This document shows, one piece after another, positions 10,801 to 25,100 of a DNA stretch of 64,000 nucleotides. The notes under the pieces are model-generated. The model was not told the DNA's origin. It worked only from the letters and a program-made list of their open reading frames with translations, and did not search any database. The translations under genes were made by a program, and so were the position numbers. The stretch's first letter is position 1. Every line of letters starts with the position of its first letter. The DNA is taken from contig NC_135170.1 in NCBI RefSeq assembly GCF_041146795.1, positions 32,413,533-32,477,532 of the forward strand. Direction: 5' to 3'. This stretch comes from Maylandia zebra (taxonomy: Eukaryota > Chordata > Actinopteri > Cichliformes > Cichlidae).

Positions 10801-13800
10801 TTTATTTAAGCTTCAGAAAAGCAGTCAAAACAAGGCGGAAGATACAACTTGTTCCCAACCTCTGCAATACAACATTCCCAGCAGATATGAGCATAAGTCA
10901 GGGAGCATTTTTACGTGACAGGTTGAAACTGTCCTATTTCACTTTGTTTTTAACCACTCTTAAAATGCAATGTTTCCCCTCGCTCTGACAGTTCAGCATT
11001 TTACTTTATATCTCTTTCTATGTATTTATTTTTTTAACTCATTTTTATCAGATTAATGTGCTGCTTTTTCTGGTTCTTACATTAAACAGCGCTTTTAGCT
11101 GAACACAGATTTGGTCTTTTTTATGGACACTTTTAAATACACATAATTGACATTTATTATTTTGTAAAGACATTTAAGAAGCTGATAAAGTTTTTATAAT
11201 TCACTTGAAAAATTACAATACAGTAGACACTAACTTCCTGTTAATGGATGATAACTTGTCATATATTTTTCTGTATTATCAAGCCACTTTAAGTTAGCGT
11301 GAAACACATGCATCAATCCACATTCTTCACGTGCCGTCACTCAAAACTCTTGCTCAACATTAACAATAGAAAAACTTTAAACACAGAATATAAACATAAG
11401 TGTTTTTCTGAGTAGATCTGACACCTGGAAAATTGTTCAGACTCCTGCCAGTGTTAAAGGGAAGAAGGAATCAGGGGGAATTATGGTACAGTGTGCCTCT
11501 GGCTCTCTCTTGAGACCCACCCCAGGAAACACATGCCATAAAGCAGATCCACACCTGGCAATGGCTACTGTGCTATTTAGTCTGTTTACAAGTTCCACAT
11601 GTGTGGCTAATGTCAGGCACATCCATCTGACAGCGGGAAAATGCATTCAGTGTTAGGACTGCATTCTCTCCTAAACTAATCCTGCCTCTTTGAAGTTCTG
11701 TAACTCCCCCTCGATGGGGGTGGAAGATCTCAGAGGGAAGCTTCCCCCTGAAAACAGTTTACACGTCAGATTGCATCTTTCACCACATTTTAATCACAGG
11801 TTGGGTCTGACTAAACGGTCTCAAAAGCATCTATTAGAAACACTGACAGCAGGAGTGGCTGTGACACTATGTGAGATGGAAAAAACATGCAGGTAAATGT
11901 TTGTCCTCCCTCTGCTTCGTCCCCTCTTTCGAGGTTAAAAATAAAAGCCTTTACATCCATTTACAGTGCCTTGCGGTCCCGCTGTGCAAACAGCCCATTA
12001 ATTCCAGCTCTGTGATTGTTTTGTACCATGCTCATCCTGCAGGATTGAGCCCCCTCCTCTCTAACCTTGGCTCTGTCAGTGACACCTCTCTCAAATGACT
12101 TGTAGATCTCTCTGGTTCACACTGGGAAACACTTCTAATGAGGTGCAAGCAAGCCATACGTCTTCTTCTGTTTAAAAGCGTAAAAAAAACCTTAAAAACT
12201 GTAATGAAATAATTTATATTACACTCAAACTTGCACTTTCACCTGCAAAAACCACCCACGAAGCCTATTCAGCCCCTTATCTGTTGACAGCGCGGAGTTA
12301 AGAGATCAGCTGCAGGTATGTTAAAATGGCAACTTGTGTGATCTACCAGCAGGTTTGTGTTGTGACTCGGTAGCATTCACCTCACCTGAGTGACTGCCAA
12401 GGAAAACAACATGTGAAAAACCCTACAAGTGTCGGGCTGCCAAGGAAAACACGTAGAGCGTCTTGATCTTCTCAATCAAGTGAGAAATGCTGAGCTTTAA
12501 AAAAGAAAGTATGAATCAAATAAAAAAATTAAATTATAATGATCAATTCGTGCCTGTTTATACATGAATGTAATTAAAAAGAGAGCCCGGGAAAATAAAT
12601 AAATATAAAATTATTAAACTTATAGTAGCCTGACTTATATAACTTTCTGGTTGTTATCCTCAAAGTGATAGGACCTCACCAGTGCCTTTGAACCAGGGCA
12701 CTGATAAGCTTCCATCTTCTAATCTAACTTAGCAAGTCTACTTACTCAAGTACGTTACTAAATAAGTATTAATAGAAACTTTCTGATTTTACTCCACTAT
12801 AATTTGTATGCAAAATAATGTGCTTTATAATAATTTTAAAGCTTACATTTTTTTGTTATATATTGCAAAATATAATCATATTAATAAATATTAATTATTA
12901 TAGCTATATAGATTCAGTTATGATGCATGATCTAGTATAATGTATTGTATAATGCATATATTTTGATTCTGCATAATTCTGCACGTTCTTTTACTGTAAG
13001 TACTTTCAGCATATGTTGAACCTACAAGTTTTTTTTACTAATATTTAAGCAGGGTTATGACTTTTTAACTTGTTTCTTCACTTTGCAAAAATGTTATTCA
13101 CATTCACACTTGTCTACTACATCTGTATGAGGGCACTTGAGCTTGGAAATCCGTGTTTTCTGCACCAGTTTTCTACTTTGTATTTATTTCTCATTAAACA
13201 TTATAATATAATATGTTTTCCAGCGGGGCCCCACTGCCTTGGTCCCCACTATGCCACTCAATTTACAAAATCATGGAACCGCCCCTGTATCTGTAACTGA
13301 CTGATTGCATAAATAAATGAAGAAACGTGTCTGTATTTCGATTGAGCTGCGCTGCAGAATATTTAAACATTATTTTGAGTGTACGTGTGTGGCATACCGT
13401 TTAGGTGAGATCCGGACCCCGCGTCCTTCCAGCTGACACCACATTGATTATAGTCCTGTCGCTGTTGCTCAACTGGTTTAAAAAAGAAACCCCAAATCAC
13501 TTTTACACGCTAACCACAAACGCTATTCACAAACATGTCTTTCTCCTTTTTTAATAGTCCGTGACATCGCACGAGTGCACCAAAAATCCAATGAGGGGAG
13601 AGAAAAAAAAAGGAAAGGAAAGTAGTTACACACCAGAAAACTCTCCTGTCCCGGGAGCGCTTCCACTCAAGAGAAATACTGTATGCAATAAACCCACAAA
13701 ACTATTACAAATGTTGACCCGCCTGAAAATGTGGATATTCCATAACTTGTTACTGCTCCAAGGAGCCCCAGAGAAAAATTATGTCAGTTCAAATAAGTGA

Positions 13801-15254
13801 GCGACGAAGTGGAGCGCTGAAGAAGCTACCCAAACGTTTTAAGAACTCCGAACTCCGCCTGAAACGCGTTCAACAAAGCTAACATTAACTACAATCAAAA
13901 CTTCCGGTTAACATTTTCAAAATAAAACATGAATTGAGGAATTTGAATTTCCATCGAACGTGACGGAAAGGCAAGGCTTTTATTTTAAAGAAGCACGCAG
14001 TCTCTTCAGAATGGCCCTGTTATTGGCTTACTGCTAGCTCGACTCAGTTGAGATTAGTTTCTTGGTGGAAGCGCAAAGACTGGGCGAACTCCCCCCCCCT
14101 CAGGATCCTTTAGTAGAATATGGATAAGAGTTCTGGGGCATTCAGCGACTAACATCTGTCAAAGCAGATGTATGAAACAACCGCTCCTAAACAGACACCT
14201 AAAAGAGAAAACAATAATTAGCCCCAAAACAAAGTCACATATCTTTGCTAGCTTGGAATTAACATGGCCATGAGATGATCTTAACCGTCACCCCTCCTGT
14301 TTTTGATCCCCGCCTCACACTTCACAGGAAAACAGCCAGTAATGCCAGTAATACGGGCACAGATCCAAGTTCGGTGAGTTCATTATGGGGCATCAACTGT
14401 AAATTATTACAACCAGCCGTAGCTGCACGGTTGTCGTTTGCAAGTGTGTGAGGCTGCAACATAACCCCGTTTGGCACAATCAAACCTGAAGATGTAACTC
14501 TGTGTTTTAATGCCAAATCCAAGTCTGCTCTCAGATTGCTTCCTCTATGCTTGTGCCAAATTTTTAGGCATGTTTGCAAGACACGTAGAGATGTGAGTGC
14601 TTACAGGTTAATTTCGATGTTGGCATGCACATCAAATCCTAGGAAAGAGTAAATAGGCCTAAATTACAACAGGAAGATACTGTATACTCTGACAAGATGA
14701 TTAAGAAAATACTGTGCACTGAGGCTATAATTCATCATGTTCATGTTTAGATTGTTGGGCCTCCTTATCTGAGGACTTTAGGTGGTGATTAGTATGGGGA
14801 CCCTTGAATTACTCTGGCAAACTAGCCTTGTGTCTAGGAAGGCCATGGCTTCTGTCTGAAAGGTTTAAGGCACCGAAGTGACTTAAACTTGGCTTCAATT
14901 TTTCATGGGAAACTTATGAGGTGCAAAAAGGTTATCTATTTTTTTGCAGTCACGTGACCTCTAACCAGATTTTGGAGGTGTGACGTTGTATGGGGAAGGT
15001 CTCCGTGGACGTGGAACCCACTAGGCAAAAATGTGTACTCCCCAACCAGTTTGCGCAGTTGCATTTGCAATAAGGTTTTCACCAACTGAGGGTTGCAGGG
15101 TGCTGCACCGAAAACCTCCTTGTTGTTGCTAGCAAATTGATGCAGCTTTGAAGCAGTACATCATCCATTTCCATTTTTTTTTCAAGTTTTACTGCCATTC
15201 AGCTAATAGTTAGCGAGTGTTTGCAGAGAAGATGGTGCGTTCCATGCAAACTTC

Positions 15255-15340
15255 CTCCCTTCAGAGGAGCAATTGAATTTGACTCCACACGTGATCCACC
15301 TTTTGGATCCCAACATCTTCAACTGGTTCTCATTTTGAAG
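15255..15340 (+). repeat. Copy 1 of an 86-bp direct repeat
   Basis: The block starts CTCCCTTCAGAGGAGC and ends ATTTTGAAG. It is nearly identical to 18101-18186, with two mismatches seen by eye. The flanks do not match, so this looks like a dispersed repeat fragment or a short segmental copy. Family unknown. Confidence 0.8.
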
Positions 15341-18100
15341 TGCAAACTTCGGGCGATTGAGACAATCTGCTAGTGACCAAAGCACTTACATTGAGGTTTC
15401 TGGTGTAATCCACTTCACCTAGTGATGTTCAGAAGCCCTATATATTTTTCGCTTACCAATAGTGGTTGTATCACATCCAAGCAATGTGTGCATGATGTCA
15501 TATGTTCCAAATTCCTGATAGTCTTCAGGGCTCCATCATTAGTTCCAGGTAATACTAAAGCTGTTTTTGTGAATTATAGTCATTATTAGAAGGGGTGATA
15601 ATCCATCATATTGTCATTAGCTAATGACCTGTCAATCACAAATGATCAGCCAATGAGCATGCAGTGTACTACTACTACTTTTACAGTCAGTCCATCACTT
15701 GCTTTTCAAGTCTTGTTTCAAAACACCAGCATGGGGACTGCTAAATCACTCAGTTTGAGCCTTCATAACAAGAATTCAGTGACGATTGCATGACATCACA
15801 ATCAAGGCATCGCACTTTTTTACACTTTTTTTCTTAGGTTGAAGTGATTTATGGAGCTGCCTTCCAGCTGCACAACATAGAGACTAAAACCATTAATGCA
15901 CACATAGTGGACAAGTCCATGTGCCACAACCCATTAAAAACATTGCTGCATTTCCTGCATGTGCTTCACTTCTTCAGGACATCAAATAAATTGATCAGTT
16001 TTGTGTAACTGCTTGCACCTTGTCTATATTTCTTGTTTGTTTTCCCTCCTCTTATTACCATGCACGAAAGGAGAAATAATTCTCATTTAAATTTCATCAG
16101 CTTATCTTCACCAGCCTTATCTTTGTGAAGGTTGCATCAAAACCCCCCAAAATCTTTCAAATTCTTTTCCCTCAATTTATCCCCACTTGTTTGCACAAAT
16201 GAAAAAGAACATGCAGCTAATCTCCATTTATTTGATAAGAAATGTTACACTGGCTGAAAACAAGTTTTTTGCAGGATGTTCTTCTGTATGGTTGCAGGTT
16301 TTCAACAGTGATACCTTTATTACTAACCGTAAAGTGCATTTGAAAGATACTTGCTTAGAAATAGTGAAAATATTTATTGACGCTACAGGCAAAGTAGCAG
16401 GTGTCTGTTTTTTGGAGCGCATCCAAAGGATGTAATTTATATTTCAATGTGACGTAGTTTTGGCATACTCTGTATTAATTTGCATATTTCTCATTAAGTG
16501 TGTTATTATGTGTTATTTGATCCAGATCTAGTTCATGTTTTCACATGGTTTTGACTTCCATTCAGTCGTGCAGATATTTGCTGCTTTGATCTTCGCTAAT
16601 GCTGCAATGCAGGTAGTTTGGATGTACTGTTAAAGCTGGAAAGATGAAAATAAGAGTTGTTGACTGGCCACTCTGTCCGCTCACAGGTCTTCGGGGGGAA
16701 AGTCAGCCAAGGCCTGTAGGAGTCACAATGGAGGTCTATAGAGGACGCACAGGCTGACAGGCAGTTCAGTGGGTCCTCGGCGCAGATAAGTCACCCCTAT
16801 ACAGACCAGACGAGGGTTCATTGCTATTGACCTGCGAGAACAGCGCGTCCACTGAGCCTCCCCACCTTGAATGGCCTTGTTGAAAAGGAGAGCCATAAAT
16901 TGGCGGATGAGCAGTGAGAGGAATGGGGGGGGGGGTCTACTCTGCCTCCCCTCTTCATCCCACCTCCCACTCTCTCTTGCTCTCTCACATGCTATCTCTT
17001 TCTTTCCTTTACCAAGTAGTGGTTTCCATCTCACCAAACCCCTTTTCCCCTGAATGTTTAAAAAGATGAAAGGATAAGGAAAAGAATGGAGACAAAAGAG
17101 CGCAGGCTTGTGTTACAACCCTGCCCCTGAGAGACTGCTCATGAAAGAGTTCGGGGATGGGAGAGATAGGGACCTGGAGAGGAGACACAGAAAGAGAAGG
17201 GGGGATCGTGAAAAGAGGGTTTTCAGGCCGCTAAAACGGGTCACTCTTGTATAGAGAGGCAGACTAAAGTGCAGTCTTCACTCTGAGTCGGAGACATTTA
17301 ACACAGGACCATCAGATGGAAGGCGGCGTTGATATACTTGTACTCACTGAGTGATTGCACAAGCGCACATGACTTCACGTGCACACGCTTTGTTTGTCTT
17401 ATCCACATCCAGCGTACAGTAGAAGCAGAGAACCTTCTGAGAATTTTCGGGATCGTCTTTGCCAATCAAACACAAACACTTGCGCGCACATACATACACA
17501 CTCCCTAATGTCTCCTTTGCGGCATTCCTACCCCTTGGCATTTACTGTCAGTCGCTCGAAATCCATTCAACCCTCCCACCATTCTCTCTATCTCCTTCCC
17601 TGTCTGAACTTGCCCTGCGTGCACTTAGATATTTCCACCTCGGGGTGCATCAATGAGAGTTTGAGTGGTTGAGAGAAACAGAGCAAGAGAAAGTTGTTAG
17701 CTCGGTGTGGATGGGAATCACCTTCAGACAAAGGCGATGACTGAAAAGGCAGGGATGCGTTTTTCTCGGGCTTCCGCGTGCATATGTAACTGTGACCGTT
17801 TCACAGCCGAGGAGACCCAGAGGTTTATCTCAGGCATTCATTCACAGAACAAGTTTTGCTTCATACTACCGCTCTAACACGTCACATTAAAAGCTTTCCT
17901 TAATCCTTAAGTCATCAAAACTCTTTAAAGTTAAGCTGCACTATTTAGCAGGCAAATTCAATGCTGTACAGTGGTTTTCTATTTTCAGCAAACAACATTA
18001 TCATGACGGAAACAGGTTTCCGGTCTTTTATTAAAGCCCTGTAAAAAACAAAAAACAAACAGATTTCTTTTATAGCACAGCGCTGCCTTGTACAGAGTCT

Positions 18101-18186
18101 CTCCCTTCAGAGGAGCGATTGAATTTGACTCCACACGTGATCCACCTTTTGGATCCCAACATCTTCAACTGGTTCTAATTTTGAAG
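18101..18186 (+). repeat. Copy 2 of an 86-bp direct repeat
   Basis: Same orientation as the copy at 15255-15340, 2.8 kb away. Two substitutions separate them. No open frame or known repeat was recognised in it. Confidence 0.8.
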
Positions 18187-20400
18187 TTTCCAGATGTCGC
18201 TCTTACTCCCATCGGCCCCTGTGATGAATCTTTCCCACAGGCAGCGCCATCAGGCATCAGCTTGTTGCCTCTGCACTGGACATCCTCCTGCATTTGAAAC
18301 TCAGATCCGAACGAAATTGGAAGGTAGCTATTATAGCAATTATTGCAAATAGCTGAGCCGAGCTGTCAGGGCGAGGCTCTCAGTCTGTCTGTCCATAACA
18401 GAGCCACCAAGTCAGGCCTCAATTACACATCCTCAGCCTCCCCAAGGTACCTGGTGTCAGTCCTCCATCATCTCCTCTTCCATCTTCACTCACTTTGAAC
18501 GTTATTTTAGTGTCTTCACCTGATTTCCTGACATTTTCAATCCTTTTCCGTGTTTCTTCCATCACTCGCCTCACACCCGCCGCATTCCACCCCTAAAAAA
18601 ACCTTCTCTAATGAAAACTGCACTGCCATTGCTACCACACACGTACACACTGAGGTATAGCTGCATGTGTTTCTAATTTCAGGCGTAATGCTCCGTTCTC
18701 CGCAATCTGACCCAATTAGCCAGAGCCTGCTGGAAATGCCCCAGTCGCCAGACACGGTGGCAAAGAGGTAAAGGTCAAAGGTGAGGTCATTCATGGGGGA
18801 GTTCGAATTGATGAATGCATCACTTCTGCCTGCCTGTCTGTCTTTGACATCCCTGTGTGCGCCACTTCAGCTGCTGTCCAGTTTCCCCATGAACATATTT
18901 AGCACAGGTGGAGGTTTGAGCGCAAAAAGCAAGCCAAGCCTGAAATTGAATTTCACAGCTTACTAAAGGTCAAAGAGGATGAGTGACAGGGTCTGGAGCC
19001 AGACCACACATAAACATGCAAACAGCGCACATGTACACCGAAGCAAAGAATGCACGCACACACACGCACACACGCCCATACCGATACACTGCCGCTCTGA
19101 CAAACAAACAGCACATGCGGCTACAAGTCTTTCCTGCATGAAACTGAAATTAGCGTATGGAATGTTCACCTTCGGGAAAACAGTTTGGGAGGGAGAGGGA
19201 ATATGAGCATCAAAGCTCCAAAGCCCTCATTAGGAGAACGGGGTTTGGTAATTCAGTTTAATGCCTAATTCGAAACAGGTTCAAATGGGTGCAAAATGCA
19301 GACTGGCGCTGTGTTGCATTGCCTAGCAGTCTGCCTCGTTCCACGTCTCTCTCAGTTTGGATTTTGTGTGATGTGCGATGTAGCTGGGTCGTTGTCAGTT
19401 TACGAAACGGCTTCACGCAACGCATGCACACACTCTGCGCGTCTTGTTTACATCATCTGCATCGCTGTCACCTCTCCCCTTACAGCACCCCTCTCTCTCC
19501 CGCGGATCACCTCTCAGTCACTCCTCCTCGTCTCCTTATCGGTGCCTCCTCAGTGTCCCGTTACAGGACCCAGTCCACCTACAGCGGCTACACTTTCATT
19601 CAGTCTGGATCCCCTAGATTAGACATGCAGCCTAAATAGTGAGTGATCTATTTACAGTTACATCCTCCGTGTCGCCGACGCCGGCACAGTCCACATCTTC
19701 CTTGGTTCCCCCCTTCTTTGCCCTCGCCGTTCCTCTCCATCCCCTCACCTCCTCTTCCATGTGCCCTATTTTTTGCCAACGGGGGAAAAATGTTACACAT
19801 TGTAAACTTTACTCACTGTACAACACCCGTAGGATTGGATTTCAGTGGCAGACTTTGTGTTTGAACTGGTCTGGCAATTAGTAGAGGATAGACTTACGGC
19901 TCACCTACTGCACAATGGAAACACCGGCCCAGTTGTACAAGCCCCTGTTCCCATTCTGCCCCTCTCCATCTGTCCTCCTGTGGGACTGTGTGTGAGTGGT
20001 GGGTGTGCATGGAAGGGTATGTTTGAAATTCTTGTCGGTTGCACAGTTTCATGTGTGCGAGTGTAAATTTGTTGTTGCTGGCACCGGATAAAAAAAAATC
20101 AAACTCAGTAGATGCCAAGACTTTAAGAATACAGTATACAATGCACTAAGATCTGACTTATAACTGTGGTGTTGTTATGAGTAGAAACTAGTGTTTGTTA
20201 ATGTATAATTTGTGTAATAATCAAAGATATGCCCTTATAAAGGAAAGATAACAAATACTCTACATGAAAAGTAGAAACCTGTGAGGCAGAAAAATGAAGC
20301 CAATGCAATTTGTCTAAAAAGCAATTGAGGTTGACTCCATTAGCGAGCCAGTTCTCACAGACGTCCACATTAAGATGTTCAGCTTTGAAGCATTAAAACT

Positions 20401-20423
20401 GTTTGCAACAGTGTGTTGCAAAC
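20401..20423. repeat. Short perfect inverted repeat
   Basis: Ten-base arms (GTTTGCAACA and TGTTGCAAAC) are separated by three bases. It could form a small hairpin or be a palindromic protein site. No function is implied. Confidence 0.6.
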
Positions 20424-21913
20424 ACTGTTTGATCTCTGGTTATAGTTTCTCTCGTAAGGTGTAGATTTATGGATGTGGCTGCTTTGATTAACATTGATTA
20501 ACCTTACCTGCACTAATTCAGTTCCCTAAATCCAACCAGTCAAATGTCTCTCTTTGGCTTTTAGATATTTGTTAACAGAATTATACTACAAATGCTGTGC
20601 AGTGCAGCCTGTCTGAGAATCTTGTGCTCCAATTGTGGTGAGTGAAATTCTAATATGTTATTAGTCTGTCACTAATTAGCAGATTGCACCTGTGCAGCTC
20701 ATGCATGCTGCTTGCTAGCCAAAGCTTTTTAGTGTTAACTGATAACTTTGCACTCTACCCTCTGTTCTGCTCTCTGGGTTGCTTCTCACTAAAACGCTAA
20801 TGCTGAGGTTTCAAATACATAGTCGGGAAACCATGACGTCACGGTGGTTGCATCCATCGTTTTCGTGCAATTTGTGGAATAAAAACAAATGTTATGTTTG
20901 TTTAGCTTTTGGATAAAGTGACATTGTAATATAAAGCATCTGTACAGTCTTGTTATTATATTAATATTCTTCTCGTATTTGCTTAAATTGACACTTAAAG
21001 TTCAACTCTAAAGAATATCTTACTGACCTAAATATTTGCTGAATGTGTTTTTGTGTATCCTTAAGCTAAAATTAGAATGGACTCAGCAACAAGTGACATC
21101 TGCTCGGCAGTCCAGATTCCAGATCAGAATTTCTGTTTTTTTTTTATTTTGGTAGTTTTTGTTTGTTTGTTTGTTTGTTTGTAATGAGCGATCCTTTTAG
21201 AGATACCACAGAAGGTAACTGAATGTGCATCAATTTATAAAATCACTTTTATATTAGTGCTATAGTTTTGAGGTAATTTTATTTTACTCTAGTTTTCGTC
21301 TGTCTGCCAAGCCAGCAAGGAAACGGCTGTGCGGGTTTCGTACTATACCGAAGAATGCTTCCTTATTAAAGTCTGCAAAGTCACGTCGTTATACAACATC
21401 ATGTATGACAGTTGAGATGCTACACTCATAAATCACCCCCCCTTCCACCCCTCCCCATAAAGCCTCGGGCCTCCAGTCTTTACGACGCAGCGCTCTGGAA
21501 TGACAAACCTGAAACTTCTCATCGTCTTTATCACTTTATTTCTAACTCTGTGTATTGATAAAGTGTCACGGTTCATGGAAAAAGCCTGACCCTTGTATGT
21601 GCAGTATGTAGCAGCTCCACCCTTGAGCCCCCATGCACTTTGAGGCCTCACCGACTGACACTGATATCTGTCAATGTATGCCTCAGGGGGAAGCTGCTGA
21701 GCAGGTTTCTTCCATTCAGTGAAGAGTCATAGCACCCTCCTGTGGAAGGGAGGATAATGATGCCCCCCCCAAACTCCCCAAACTCCTAACTTGCAGAATT
21801 TCCATAATCATTTTAAAGTTGTTTCTTGCATCTATCTTCCACCTTCCGTGTGATTGTTGTCACTGGTAATTCTCGCCTGTCCCGTGCATTCCCCAAAAGT
21901 GTAACCAAAGTGA

Positions 21914-22191
21914 TATAAAAGAGGCTTGTGATAGACACAGTCATGAAGGCTGAGAGAAAGGAGGGAGGGGAGGAGATGGGAGTGAGGGTGAGATGCAGTG
22001 GGGTGAGGTGGGGGAGGAGAGGGGCTCAGAGCATCAAGCTGTTGTATTAATCTGCAAATTTCCTCAGATGACGCAAAGACTGTGACTTCGCCTCCCATCC
22101 CCTCTTCGTCTTCATCATCTCCACGTCCCTGCTCTGCGTGTCTCTCCCGATGCCTCGCTCTTGTCGGAAGGGAGACAGCGACAGACAGCAG
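21914..22191 (+). promoter_or_regulatory. Candidate promoter and 5' UTR exon of the EAAT2-like gene
   Basis: A TATAAAAG box lies at 21914-21921. About 270 bases downstream, CAGACAGCAG is followed by a strong splice donor, GTAAGC (22192). The stretch between would be a non-coding first exon, with its start near 21945. It would join the acceptor before 28858, just upstream of the transporter ATG. A short upstream ATG at about 22150 would open a small upstream frame. No transcript evidence is available, and the 6.7-kb intron implied is plausible but unproven. Confidence 0.35.
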
Positions 22192-25100
22192 GTAAGCTCG
22201 TCCGTCTCCTTGTTGTCATTTTTTTATATTCTCCTCTCCAATCATTCACGCCTCGCGTACATGCGCTAAATTTGTATCATTTGTGACTATTCAGTGTTTA
22301 ATTCCAGACACATTAATGGTTTGTTTCATCTTTTTTTGTGCAAAGATTGTGAATGTTTTGGGCTTTTATTTCATTAAAGACATTGGCTTGGGTGATTTTT
22401 CAGTTTTTCAACATGTGGGCCCTGTCATGTTTTATCAGATGTGAGTAAGAGGAAGAAAGATCAGAGAGGGATCAGAGAGGGATCAAAGCTGGAATAAGAA
22501 GTTTCCAAAAAGGTCTGGTGGCCAAATGAGAAGATGGATTTACTGTATGAAGGGAATGAGCTGTGTTAAATGTAGTCCTGCTGGAGGCGATAGAGAAATT
22601 GCGGCGACAGATCAAAAAAGGAAAAGACAGGAGAAGGAAGGAGAGCGAGAGGAGAAAAAGGGAGTTTATAAACTGCAGAGCTTTACTGGGGTGAAGAGAG
22701 CAGATGTGATAGACAGTCTGTGCTTAAGGAGTTCAAACAACAGATTAATGCACTCAGATTATCGTCCATGAGAGAGGAGGGGAGGGGGTGCGTGTCTGTG
22801 TGTTGACATGTGTTCGCACACGCACATGCAGACAACACCACACACACAAGAACTCAAGTCTTTTCTCTCATTTTCACTCTACCTATTCTCACATCTTAGC
22901 AAAATAAAGCTGCCACATTTATTGTTTGTATCTTTTGAGACGTTGGGATTTTCTTCTTGTTATTGTATATGTAACGCTGTCCAACAGATAGGCCTGAGAC
23001 ATAAAGTGTTAGTTGTTGATGTCAGCTTGTCACATCCTTGACTTCCTTTGAATTAACCTCAGGACACTTCTGAAATATTATCCAGAGCCTGCTCTTGACA
23101 TGCCTAATTTCATTCTACTGGTGATCTTCAACTTGTGTGAACTGACAGGAAATGCAAGTGAGATATCTTTATGCACTAGAAGCCATTGGATTAGACAGCA
23201 TTTATCAAATCCAAATTCGGTGCTGAATCTGATTATCTAGTATCAAAAGTTTCCTGTTATTCACTGTCAAACAGTCAAGAGGCAGCATCTAGACCCATGT
23301 GCGCTCACGTGTGTGTGTGTGTACAGACCTGATGTGGTCGACACTGACCTTCACTGACTGTAACCCCGCTGCTTTTGCGATCTGGTAAACTCATACACCA
23401 GGCATGTGTTTGAAGGCAGTTGTGCATATGTTGAAGGAGTTTGGCAGCGCTCTGCTTTGAAGTGCACGGACACTCGTGCTGTGTATCTGTCATCGCTGAT
23501 ATCTAGAATATGGGTGTCTGTAGGGAGAGAAGGCCGTTACGGCGTTTTTGCGGTGCAGCATGTGCGCGTTATCTCTTGTCTTTGAGTGTAACTGTTATTG
23601 TGCAGCTTTACAATTATGTGTTAGCAGCAGAAGCAGGCAATCTTATCCCACCACGGTTAATGTTTGAAAGCAGCAATCAAATGTGAATTACAGCTCAGTT
23701 CATGTTTTGCAAGGTAAAATTAGATCTTTGCAATACAAATGACCACCTGATGTTTTGTTAAATGACTTTCAAGGTTTTTAAGGCTCAAAATTGGCCTTTG
23801 GCAGATGGCCGAATCTGGTTCTGCCTCAAGTTTCTTACTATTAAAAGGGCAGCCTTCCTCGACAGCATTGCCAAGTGTTGTTCAAGGGAGTGTGTCTCAT
23901 CTTTGAACCTTTCAACATAAAAGACTACAGTTGTTATAAACTGCTGTTATAACAAATTAAATTGTAGTCAATTGAAACAGTCTCAAAGTTTATATAGTTA
24001 AGACAATACTTAGATATATCTGTGCATTTTCCTATTTTTTCTGTCTGTTTAATGAACAAAAATGTATTTTATGCTCAAATAAATGTAACCCAACTTAAAA
24101 GAAAAATGCTGAGTGTATTTTTAATACAGTTCTGGTGATTTTCTGTCGTGGAACGCCATCATGGTCACAAACTCAAAGGAGAAAGAAGATTTGAAAAGGT
24201 CTTTGAAACTTTGAGCTAAAATGTATGTTTAGGAATGTTGAAAAGTAATCAGCAGTTTCCATTTATCCTGATGACCCAGAGGTGAAATGATGAGTTAATT
24301 ATTTATGAGCTTAAAACAAATTTGAACCTTTATAGTCATTTTAAGTGAGAGACAGATTGTAAGATGATGTCATCTTCTCAAATCTGTGACTTTGCTGTTT
24401 TTTTCCATTTATGTAGCAGGAAGACTTCATGTTATTTGGTTGATTTTCTGTCAGACGATCATTGATTAATGCAAAAAACCCAAAAACATTCGCCAGCTAC
24501 AACAGTACAACACATTCATTTTTGTGATATTGCATAATGGTGCTAACAGGATAACACACCCAGATCTTTTCATTTATTAGATATGCGATGGCAGTTGTGT
24601 GTTGTGTAGTTTATTGTGTTTGCTGCAGTGGCCATCCTCATCTCCCTCTGCTGAACAAGGGTGGTGGAGGGGCGGGATGGGGATTATATCTCGATCCGTT
24701 TGCAAGGCTCACACCAAACAATCAACCATTGGACATAATCCTCTGACACACCCGTACACACCCGGAGTTACACACACATACACACACATGCACGCACAGA
24801 TGGTTCCTTAAAATAAAATACAGCGTATATTTGTAACATCCACACACAGAAAATCTTTACATGGATACACTATTTGAATGCGAATGTTTGTAAATTTGAA
24901 TGCGAACCTTGATTGAAAGAACAAAATAATTATTGATGGGAATTTAGTCTGTGTAGAAAGCACCAGTGAATCAGGTGATTTAGCGGGAGACGTGTACCTT
25001 TGATCGGTTTACATGCCGTCACACAGTGATCCCATCTGGATGCAGAAGTTCTCTTATAGTTCATGTTCGTTGCATTAAAAAGATGAGCCTCTCCTACAGT

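Larger units (their letters stand above)
7889..21900. other. Long intergenic region between ntf4 and the glutamate transporter
   Basis: This 14-kb stretch has no coding exon that I can support. It would hold the ntf4 promoter and any upstream non-coding exons on the minus strand. A weak acceptor-like CAG lies just upstream of the ntf4 ATG (about 7908). CA-rich runs occur near 9051-9064 and 19058-19078. One 86-bp sequence appears twice (15255-15340 and 18101-18186). Open frames here, including those near 16.2, 17.4 and 19.3 kb, lack recognisable domains. Confidence 0.5.

Noticed and set aside
17379-17672. Open frames with His/Ser/Leu-rich content near 17.4 and 19.3 kb
   Set aside because: Overlapping frames in CA/CT-rich DNA without domains, splice sites or start context.
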